Below are positions 56,901 through 64,000 of a DNA stretch of 64,000 bases, in pieces. Location of the stretch: NCBI GenBank assembly GCA_044223665.1, contig JBGALT010000023.1:5226-69225 (forward strand), in the 5' to 3' direction. A program made the position numbers and the translations under genes. The notes beneath the pieces were generated by a model. It had not been told where the DNA came from. It searched no databases and worked only from the letters and a program-made list of their open reading frames with translations. Source of the DNA: JBBSAT01 sp044223665. GTDB lineage: Bacteria; Myxococcota_A; Polyangia; Polyangiales; Sandaracinaceae. Each line of letters opens with the position of its first letter. Position 1 is the first letter of the stretch.

Positions 56901-57897
56901 AGACGTTCTGACCGGCGATGTCGCGAAACGCCGAGTGAGCATTGCCGAAGTTGCAGGCCAGCTCGCGGCAGCCGTAGCCGACGTGGTTCATCGCGCGGTA
57001 CCACCACGAGCTCGCGTCGCTGCCCGGGTCGTGCGTGAGCACTTGTGCGGGGACGGCGGGGTACCCGCTCGTCCGAAATCCGGACACGCCGACATCGATG
57101 CGCTCGGCGAGGACCAAGACGGCGATGTCGCCCTCGAGGTTCAGCGTGCTGAGCGTGCCCTCGTCTTCGCACAGCAAGCCCGAGTATTGATCGGTGTTGC
57201 AGCCGATGACGTTGACGAAGTAGGGCGCCGGAACGTTCGCCGGATAGCCGACCGGCGGCATGCCAGCGCCGCACGCCGGGCTCGACGGACAGCTCGGCGG
57301 GAGAGGGAAGCACGCTGTCCCGCTCACCGACCCGAGCGAGCACGCGCACATCGTGCTGCCAGCCGCGCAGCTGGCGGCGCCGCCCGCGTCACCCGCGCCG
57401 CCATCGGGGATCGTCGGCGCCGTCCCACCGCCGCACGATGTCGACGCGGCCGGGCATGGCGGTGGCGCCGGGTAACACGCTTGGCTGCCAGTGTGGCCTC
57501 CAGTCGCGCAGCCGCAGAGCGACGTGCCGGCGGCACACACAGCCGCGACGAACGGGTTGACCGGGGAGAACATCACCTGCGTGCCGGTCCCGGCGTGCGA
57601 GGCGCAGTGCGCCGACGTGAGTACCAACCGGGGCGTGACAAGCGTTCCAGTGCAGAAGCCGCTCGTGCCAAGCATCGCGACCGAGGCGTCTCGAGCCCAC
57701 TGTTCCGGGTTGTCGAAGGCGACGGTGCTCGAGCCCGGAAACATGTCGAAGGTGGGCGGTGTCTCGCGCAGCTCCTCGACCCTCGATGCTGCGGCCGCTT
57801 CTTGCGGATCTCGATCGCGATCGCAGCCGCACAGAACTACAAGCGCGACCGTGAGCGCAACGTTGAAAGAAGCGTCGCACCTCGATGTCTTCGCCAT
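53989..57897 (-). CDS. Trypsin-like serine protease with thrombospondin-type-3 repeats
   Basis: 1302 residues from an ATG with GGTGGAG upstream. A lipoprotein-like signal ends near Cys25 (weak lipobox LCGC). The S1 triad is complete: His97 in TSAHC, Asp257 in EGDIAVL, Ser364 in EGDSGGG. Between His and Asp there is an unusual Cys-rich insert (residues ~121-215). After the protease come three calcium-type repeats (DPDGDGLVLGHDNC, DADHDSVPDECDDC, DSDNDGVPDACDAC) at ~490-610, then a long Cys-containing part and a propeller-like end. Secreted or surface-held endopeptidase is likely. The frame runs further upstream, but only this ATG gives a signal. Sits in the inserted segment. Confidence 0.87.
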   Translation of the reverse strand: MAKTSRCDASFNVALTVALVVLCGCDRDRDPQEAAAASRVEELRETPPTFDMFPGSSTVAFDNPEQWARDASVAMLGTSGFCTGTLVTPRLVLTSAHCASHAGTGTQVMFSPVNPFVAAVCAAGTSLCGCATGGHTGSQACYPAPPPCPAASTSCGGGTAPTIPDGGAGDAGGAASCAAGSTMCACSLGSVSGTACFPLPPSCPSSPACGAGMPPVGYPANVPAPYFVNVIGCNTDQYSGLLCEDEGTLSTLNLEGDIAVLVLAERIDVGVSGFRTSGYPAVPAQVLTHDPGSDASSWWYRAMNHVGYGCRELACNFGNAHSAFRDIAGQNVSSVFIGPDLIPLPSDTDSTSGLDGPVGSEGDSGGGVFVRYDGSPGVPHQLLGVFNVSTEQDRYVRVTSGTIQHWLTTVLGERRPDTGTWGGAYIPVGTVNTSGTVASIFPSTGRVWAGESDLPPMTESRQRSQWAELHPCIGSRTCNDPDACALCGDPDTLDPDGDGLVLGHDNCWGIYNPAQRLTDDDPGRGFPAATALAPSIAGQASWCLVTGDPFHDHPQLHCLSRSIAAGAAEPSNDADHDSVPDECDDCTFHDPHQRLDCTGVPTACAPDSDNDGVPDACDACNSFSVSTRDCNFDAERVVPHDGGFVPDVCDPVECGYTTVETERVQRRVGLELRTFIDRDRLRVNPIRSQPPVAPPVTFHTGFRFCPCSAATGSVTSVEDCETRQLDGSGQCRIRLAPQDLRRAFVAGTPEGQLTQFFNPTLDGDPRIDALHEVNLPYSASFEIDLDARWQIETDLARWRGGGSAGFFPAAIDGPVVGDGTADIRGVVWTQALRTAPGTRNICTPTSGPAGCGAVCDATTACPSGTHCVARRCEAECSRTQACPGRGSTCGSDGTCGSELADAVLLLARHYESGAVGGSVPAASLGRMEFLGPMVFGRALCPECGANFPVAWLAGACTAPDDRPPCSWDGIQTPVLTFGDLALTEEASRTLAPTLTLLGGLPNTRWVAAAEPPASLGGDGLFYAGLSATGALPSRLLTVSDAGLGLFGKVACNKGGCFEVALTADDLSASSVPSSTDTSSDGKASRADYAIALSGQNATVWVAGGVDGAGNELHDIVAHYVDDAVSLPLSTHPLSLGRVRALAWNPLERRLYALDEVTEGHRTSTRLVSIAPDSSGAREEARWRRDESRSDGVGSSDVFVLAFDPFGHLWIGASHADSERGCGERSRHHRTDPAAHYTVGRLTRARQGWHLDGVVHGEGALHREGAYATEEGLSLAIASGPREGVAAYSEADLGRRSGAERWF

Positions 57898-58009
57898 GCT
57901 CCACCCCCGCCGAACTGGCACGCGCTGTTTCGAGACTCGACGAGAATGCGGTGGGCTGGTCTCCGACGTCAATCGCCAGGTCGCGTTCAGAGCGTGACGA
58001 TCCGATGAC

Positions 58010-58348
58010 CTACGGTGACGGCTGACACGGCGACGCGTAGCTACAGTGCAACCACCAGGACGAGCTATCGCGCGAGGTGAAGGTGCACGCGAACCCAGGA
58101 AGAGTCGGGACAACGCCCACGTCGGGCACGCTGGCCTCGGCGAGCCCGGCGTCCGTGTGCCCCGCGAGCACGTCGCATTCTTCCCGGCAGAGGTACAGGT
58201 CGTAGCCGCCCCCAGGGGTACCTCCGCGTGCGATGCGCCTAGCGGTCGCATCGTCGACGATGTACGTGGCCCGCTGCGCAGGCGGCGCGTCGCAACAGCT
58301 GCACCCCGCGAGAAGTGCGAACATCGCTGCGAGTGTCACGCGGAGCAT
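58010..58348 (-). CDS. Small Cys-containing lipoprotein
   Basis: 112 residues, signal MLRVTLAAMFALLAGC (Cys16), followed by CC and further cysteines (YLCREECDV, FACTFTSRD, WWLHCSYASPC). The body is otherwise unlike known families. It is the first gene of the apparent three-gene minus-strand run of the insertion, 112 bp before the protease gene. Could be a companion or inhibitor of that protease, but nothing in the sequence proves it. Confidence 0.72.
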   Translation of the reverse strand: MLRVTLAAMFALLAGCSCCDAPPAQRATYIVDDATARRIARGGTPGGGYDLYLCREECDVLAGHTDAGLAEASVPDVGVVPTLPGFACTFTSRDSSSWWLHCSYASPCQPSP

Positions 58349-58545
58349 GCTCGGTCAGTGTTCCACACGCGCTGCGACCACGCAGCCGTTGACACCGAGC
58401 CAGCAACGCGAGCAATCGCAGCCATCTTCAACTCGAACGATGGGGTAGACGATGGCTCGTTCTGAGAAGTCGCCGCAGGATCGGATCGGGGAGATCGCGG
58501 GGCGCTAGATCACGCTCACCATCGAGCACCTCGACGTGCTCAACG

Positions 58546-58665
58546 GCCGAAGTGCGCGGGGTCGAGCTCGATGCGCGCGGCCTCGCGATCCCAGTCGTCG
58601 TCGGTCGTGGCGCTCCGCGTGCTGACGACGGTCCCGATCGGCGTCACGACGTAGGGGCTGGTCAT
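58546..58665 (-). pseudogene. 5' fragment of the TrmO-like gene (40 codons)
   Basis: Identical to the first 40 codons of the gene at 51642-52115 and cut off at its left end by the inserted segment. Not functional on its own: the frame continues only into unrelated sequence. Part of the right copy of the duplication. Confidence 0.88.
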
Positions 58666-59150
58666 GCTTCGAGCATGAGCGCGTCGAGCCGCTCCACGCT
58701 GGCCAAACCGCGGCCGCCGAGGTACCAGCGCCACTCGTCGTCGCGGTGACGCGCCGCGCGGGCCTTCGCGCCGTAGCTCGCGCCGCGCGCGCGCGCCGGC
58801 CGGCGATGCCATACCCCGCGATCCAGTCGAGGTGCGGAGCACGCCGTTCTCGAACGTCGCCTCGTCGATGAAGCGCCGGGCCGAAGTCGTAGACGAGCAC
58901 GTCGATCACGACGGTGACGGTCTGCGCGTAGCCCACGCCAGCCAGGGCACGCTCCCGGTGTCGCCGCAGGGGCTGACGTAGATCGTCCGGCGTGTCCTCG
59001 GTGCGCGTGGTAAAGGTAGGTGGCTCGCCACAGACCGAGCGCACGTAGGTCTCGTGGCCGCCCTTCTCACCAGGCGCCCGTCGCGAGAGGGCGCTCGCCG
59101 GGGCTGGCGCTGCGAGGAGCGCCGCAACGCCGAGGGTGAGGCCGAGGAGC
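58546..59150. repeat. Right copy of the ~610-bp direct duplication
   Basis: Matches 51996-52603. Divergence is confined to about 58698 onward, where single-base gaps and substitutions break the DUF2845 frame. The homology ends at 59150, exactly where the left copy switches to a tldD fragment. Confidence 0.85.
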
Positions 59151-59203
59151 GCACGCGCGACCGGAGTTCGACATGGGGTCCTCGAATTGCTTCGACGCGC
59201 CAC
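58731..59203 (-). pseudogene. DUF2845 remnant with native start but shifted body
   Basis: The 5' end is the natural one: GTG at 59203, then ALLGLTLGVAALLAAPAPASALS as signal peptide. Within the body several 1-2 base indels relative to the left copy break the frame (for example the segment after YVRSVCGEP and the VIDVLVYDFGP block lose their normal downstream residues), and the original stop is changed. Either decay after duplication or poor consensus quality. The left copy keeps the body but not the start, so neither copy is whole. Confidence 0.78.
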
Positions 59204-59369
59204 CTCAGTATTCCCGACGAAATCGGTCGCCGCGCAACTCCGCCGGCTTCGTGAGGGTGTGATCGCTGGCGGTGCTCAGCGGCGACGCGCCGCGATCCCG
59301 CCTTGATGCCGCGTCGAGCAAGGCTCGGACATCGCCTCACCCGGTCGGTGTCCGGCCTCGGGAAGGCGA

Positions 59370-59395
59370 GGCCTATAGCCAATTGGCTATAGGCC
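59370..59395. promoter_or_regulatory. 26-bp perfect palindrome upstream of tldD
   Basis: GGCCTATAGCC AATT GGCTATAGGCC reads the same on both strands; adding the next bases GGCG/CGCC gives 34 of 36 symmetric positions. It lies in the 429-bp divergent region between the DUF2845 remnant and tldD, where nothing else was recognised. It is AT-richer than its surroundings and looks like an operator or recombination site. Confidence 0.6.
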
Positions 59396-59632
59396 CCGCC
59401 GCCAGGCGACGCCTGAAGGCCGGTCTCGCGACGCGACATGCATGAGGCCTCGACCGTTCTGCGCAGCAGTCTCGTCGCAAGACTTCACCACCGCGTTGGA
59501 TCGCACCCGCTTCGCGAAGCCCCTTCGCGCCCGGCGAGGCGCGATCGGGAGGATCCCCCTCCCGCAGACCCCCGCCATGCTGCCCACACGGCTCGCTTCC
59601 CGCGATCGCCCAGGACGCCTACAGTGCGGGCC

Positions 59633-61072
59633 ATGACCCAGCGCTATCGCGCGCCCTTCGGTCCCGGCGGCAGCTCGCCGATCGACGACACCACGGCCAC
59701 GCGCCTTCTCTCTCTCGCGCTCGCCCGCGGCGGCGACTACGCCGATCTCTTCTTCGAGTACGAGGTCGGGGGCAGCTACGGCTTCGAGGACGGGATCCTC
59801 AAGTCGGCCGGCCGCGGCGTCTCGGTGGGCCTCGGCGTGCGCGTCCGGAAGGGCGACGCGACCGGCTACGCGTACACCGAGGACCTCTCGCTCGAGGCGA
59901 TGCAGCACGCCGCGAAGATCGCCGGGCAGATCGCCGACGGCGGCAAGACGCTGGACCCCGTGGGGCTCGCGGCCGTGAAGACGCCGCACCGCTACGACGT
60001 GAAGCAGCTGACGCTCGACGTCGCGGGCGAGCAGAAGCGCGAGCTCCTGCGCCGCGCCGACGTCGCCGCGCGCGCCGCCGATCCGCGCATCAAGCGCGTC
60101 GAGGCCTCGCTCGCCGAGGAGTACCGCGAGATCCTCATCGCCACGAGTGATGGAAAGCTCGTGCACGACGTGCAGCCGCTCATGCGCTTCGGGATCCGCG
60201 TGATCGCCGAGCAGAACGGAAAACGCCAGGCCGGCTCGAGCGGCGGCGGCGGCCGCCTCGACCTCTCCTACTTCGACACCAAGTCGCCCGAGTGGCACGC
60301 GACGGAGGCCGTGCGCCAGGCGCTCGTGATGCTCGACGCGCGCGAGGCCCCGGCCGGCACGATGGATGTGGTGCTCGCGCCGGGCGACAGCGGCATCCTC
60401 TTGCACGAGGCGGTGGGCCACGGTCTCGAGGCCGACTTCAACCGCAAGCGCACGTCGAACTACACCGATCAGATCGGCCAGGTCGTCGCGAGCGAGCTCT
60501 GCACCGTCGTCGACGACGCGCGCATCACCGGCTCGCGCGGCTCGATCGACGTGGACGACGAGGGCCTCGTGCCCGAGGCGACCACGCTCATCGAGAACGG
60601 CATCCTCCGCGCGTACATGCAGGACCGCCAGAGCGCGGAGCACTTCCACACGCCGGCCTCGGGCAACGGGCGGCGCGAGTCGTTCCGCTCGCATCCGATG
60701 CCGCGCATGACGAACACGCTGCTCATGGCCGGGCCGCACGATCCGGAAGAGATCATGAAGAGCGTCGAGCGCGGCATCTTCGCCTCGCGCTTCGGCGGCG
60801 GGCAGGTCGACATCTCGAACGGCGACTTCGTCTTCTCGCTCACCGAGGCCTACCTCGTGGAGAAGGGGAAGATCACGGCGCCGCTCAAGGGCGTGCAGCT
60901 CATCGGCAACGGGCCCGACGTGATGCGCAAGGTGACGATGCTCGGCCGCGACATGGAGCTCTCGGACGGCATCTGGACGTGCGGCAAGGACGGGCAGTCG
61001 GTGCCGGTCGGCGTCGCGTGCCCGACCATCAAGATCGCGGGCATCACGGTCGGCGGGACGCAGGTCGGCTGA
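59633..61072 (+). CDS. tldD: TldD-family metalloprotease, first copy
   Basis: 479 residues. The zinc site HEXXXH is HEAVGH, in GILLHEAVGHGLEADFNRK, with the flanking segments SSGGGGRLDLSYFDTKSPEW, VVDDARITGSRGSIDVDDEG, RMTNTLLMAGPHDPEEI and the terminal TCGKDGQSVPVGVACPTIKI. In bacteria TldD and TldE form a heterodimer that cuts unfolded or peptide substrates and is needed to mature some ribosomal peptides and to control toxins. Cytoplasmic, no signal. The ATG has no clear Shine-Dalgarno. Next gene starts on its stop (TGATG). Codons 7-35 are duplicated at 52602-52685. Confidence 0.95.
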   Translation: MTQRYRAPFGPGGSSPIDDTTATRLLSLALARGGDYADLFFEYEVGGSYGFEDGILKSAGRGVSVGLGVRVRKGDATGYAYTEDLSLEAMQHAAKIAGQIADGGKTLDPVGLAAVKTPHRYDVKQLTLDVAGEQKRELLRRADVAARAADPRIKRVEASLAEEYREILIATSDGKLVHDVQPLMRFGIRVIAEQNGKRQAGSSGGGGRLDLSYFDTKSPEWHATEAVRQALVMLDAREAPAGTMDVVLAPGDSGILLHEAVGHGLEADFNRKRTSNYTDQIGQVVASELCTVVDDARITGSRGSIDVDDEGLVPEATTLIENGILRAYMQDRQSAEHFHTPASGNGRRESFRSHPMPRMTNTLLMAGPHDPEEIMKSVERGIFASRFGGGQVDISNGDFVFSLTEAYLVEKGKITAPLKGVQLIGNGPDVMRKVTMLGRDMELSDGIWTCGKDGQSVPVGVACPTIKIAGITVGGTQVG

Positions 61073-62517
61073 TGCAGCTCGCGCGCGTGAGCGAGGAGCG
61101 CCCGCGGGCGCTCGCGGCCTTCGAGGGGATCGACGCGGCGCTCGCGTCGAAGGTCCTCGCGGAGGCGCTCGCGCACGGCGGTGACGAGGCGGACGTCTTC
61201 GTGGAGCGCGTCGCCCTGGCGAGGACCGTGCTCGAGGACGGGCGCGTGCGGACGGCCGAGCGCGATCTCTCGCAGGGCGCGGGCGTGCGCGTGCGGCGCG
61301 GCGAGGGCGCCGGCTACGCGCACGTGGAGAGCCTCGCGCCGGCCGCTTTGCTGCGCGCCGCGCGCACGGCCCGAACGATCGCCGAGGGTGGGCGGTCCGT
61401 CGCGCCGGTCGGGCTCGAGGAGCGCTCCGTTCCGCGCCGCTACGATCCCGGCAGCTCGCTCGACGCGCGCGCCGAGGCCAAGCGCGAGCTCTTGCGCCGC
61501 GCCGATGTCGCCGCGCGCGCCGTCGATCCGGCGATCGCGCGCGTGGAGGTGACGCTCGACGAGACGCTGCGCGAGATCACGCTCGCCACGCACGAGGGCG
61601 TGCTCGTGCGCGATCGGCAGCCTCTGATCCGCTTCGGCGTGCGCGTGATCGCCGAGCGAGGCGGCCGGCGCGCCGAGGGCAAGAGCGGCGGCGGCGGCCG
61701 CAGGGACCTCTCCTACTTCGACGAGCGCTCGCCCGAGTGGCACGCGCGCGAGGCGGCGCGCGAGGCGCTCGCGATGCTCGAGGCGAGGCCGGCCCCGGCC
61801 GGCACGCTCGACGTGGTGATCGCGCCGGGCCAAGGCGGCGTGCTCTTGCACGAGGCGGTCGGCCACGGGCTCGAGGCCGACTTCCACCGCAAGGGCACCT
61901 CGCGCTACGCGGGCCGGGTCGGGCAGAAGGTCGCGAGCCCGCTCTGCACCGTGGTCGACGACGCGTGTCCCTTCGGGGCCCGCGGATCGATCGCCGTGGA
62001 CGACGAGGGCGTCGTGCCCGAGGCCGTCACGCTGATCGAGGGCGGCGTGCTGCGCGCGACGATGAACGATCGCTTCTCGGCCGCCCGCCTCGGCGACGCG
62101 CGCAACGGGCACGGCCGGCGCGAGTCGTTCCGGCACGCGCCGATGCCGCGGATGACGAACACGCTGCTGCTCGCGGGACCGCACGATCCGGAAGAGATCC
62201 GGCGGAGCGTGCGCCGTGGGCTCTACGTGCAGAAGATCCGCGGCGGCGAGGTCGCGATCGAGAGCGGCGACTTCGTCTTCTTCGTCGCCGAGGGCTACTG
62301 GATCGAGGACGGGCGCCTGGGCGCGCCGGTCTCGGGCGTGAGCCTCGTGGGCAACGGGCCCGACGTGATGGAGCGCGTGACCATGCTGGGCACGGACTTC
62401 GAGCGCACGGACGGCACGGGCACGTGCGGAAAAGATGGGCAGTCGGTCCCCGTGGGCGTGGGGTGTCCGACGATGAAGATCGCCGGCATGACCGTCGGCG
62501 GATCGCAGATCGGGTGA
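61072..62517 (+). CDS. TldD-family metalloprotease, second copy
   Basis: 481 residues, about as long as and clearly paralogous to the preceding gene, with an intact HEAVGHGLEADFHRK site and SGGGGRRDLSYFDERSPEW, RMTNTLLLAGPHDPEEIRR. The ATG shares its first base with the previous stop (TGATG), so it is translationally coupled. An N-terminal extension of ~20 residues differs from the first copy. Two TldD-type proteins plus one TldE in a row suggest two alternative heterodimers with TldE or a three-part complex. Function otherwise as in the family. Confidence 0.93.
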   Translation: MQLARVSEERPRALAAFEGIDAALASKVLAEALAHGGDEADVFVERVALARTVLEDGRVRTAERDLSQGAGVRVRRGEGAGYAHVESLAPAALLRAARTARTIAEGGRSVAPVGLEERSVPRRYDPGSSLDARAEAKRELLRRADVAARAVDPAIARVEVTLDETLREITLATHEGVLVRDRQPLIRFGVRVIAERGGRRAEGKSGGGGRRDLSYFDERSPEWHAREAAREALAMLEARPAPAGTLDVVIAPGQGGVLLHEAVGHGLEADFHRKGTSRYAGRVGQKVASPLCTVVDDACPFGARGSIAVDDEGVVPEAVTLIEGGVLRATMNDRFSAARLGDARNGHGRRESFRHAPMPRMTNTLLLAGPHDPEEIRRSVRRGLYVQKIRGGEVAIESGDFVFFVAEGYWIEDGRLGAPVSGVSLVGNGPDVMERVTMLGTDFERTDGTGTCGKDGQSVPVGVGCPTMKIAGMTVGGSQIG

Positions 62518-62524
62518 ACGAACG

Positions 62525-63894
<1,370 letters not shown>

Positions 63895-63898
<4 letters not shown>

Positions 63899-64000
63899 GA
63901 GAGGACAAGCGCCTCCTCAAGCTCCTTCCGGTCGAGCGCTGGCCGACGCGCGAGGAGGCGGCGCGCGCGCGCTGGTTCCAGCCCGTGCGCCTCGGCCCGA
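63895..64000 (+). CDS. Start of an uncharacterised gene coupled to pmbA
   Basis: A GTG overlaps the pmbA stop by 4 bp and opens a frame that runs to the window end (35 codons: REDKRLLKLLPVERWPTREE ...). The translational overlap and clean frame support a fourth operon member. No motif is visible in the short part, so the product cannot be named. Confidence 0.55.

Noticed and set aside
58452..58545. Short frame MARSEKSPQDRIGEIAGR followed after a stop by ITLTIEHLDVLN
   Set aside because: Might be a remnant of a gene at the insertion edge, but 18 codons with a stop and no recognised relative are not enough to annotate.
52686..58545. Calling the inserted segment a transposon or prophage
   Set aside because: It holds only a lipoprotein, protease and small lipoprotein; no mobility gene and no terminal inverted repeats were found.

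Overview
The window is GC-rich DNA with strong third-position GC bias, so most long reading frames on the opposite strand are shadows. Several traits point to a myxobacterium, most likely the Polyangia/Sandaracinus side (inference from style, not a database result). There are many lipoproteins with Asp-Ala-Gly-rich linkers after the lipobox, a MYXO-CTERM-like tail, several Hanks-type Ser/Thr kinases with PEGA domains, an AgmX/PglI-like protein, Cys-rich repeat lipoproteins, and IgGFc-binding and fibrinogen-like surface proteins.

Layout. 0-10 kb: the end of a TPR protein, lipoproteins, an AgmX/PglI-like protein, a kinase next to a class II P-type ATPase, and a two-gene ABC exporter. 9.8-10.5 kb: a PIN/ribbon-helix-helix toxin-antitoxin pair with a perfect operator palindrome. 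10.6-16.3 kb: a tightly overlapping operon of kinase, TPR/PEGA protein and two lipoproteins. 16.3-22.6 kb: surface proteins (MYXO-CTERM-like, fibrinogen-like, IgGFc-binding, and a frameshifted Kelch-like lipoprotein).

22.7-51.6 kb: a type VI secretion system (T6SS) on the minus strand. It is in two halves. The upstream half runs kinase-hcp-tssE-tssF-tssG-tssH-(frameshifted gene)-lipoprotein-lysozyme-like protein-tssJ-tssK-tssL. The downstream half is tssM-tssA-tssB-tssC plus a TPR gene. Between them lie 7.4 kb holding a tryptophanase and a 5.8-kb block bounded by inverted copies of an ~85-bp palindromic element. The block carries two small lipoproteins, a putative papain-like cysteine peptidase lipoprotein and a NarL-type two-component system. 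No VgrG, PAAR or FHA gene is present.

51.6-59.6 kb: a TrmO-like gene and a DUF2845 gene, then a 5.9-kb insertion with three minus-strand genes (lipoprotein, trypsin-like protease with thrombospondin-type calcium repeats, small lipoprotein). The insertion is flanked by a direct duplication of the trmO/DUF2845/tldD junction. One DUF2845 copy has a replaced N-terminus and the other is full of small indels. 59.6-64 kb: an operon of two tandem TldD metalloprotease paralogues, a TldE/PmbA partner and the start of a coupled fourth gene.

The strongest leads are the repeat-bounded block splitting the T6SS, the lysozyme-like protein/lipoprotein pair embedded in the T6SS operon, and the duplication-flanked insertion upstream of tldD. 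No tRNA, rRNA, CRISPR array or insertion sequence was recognised.
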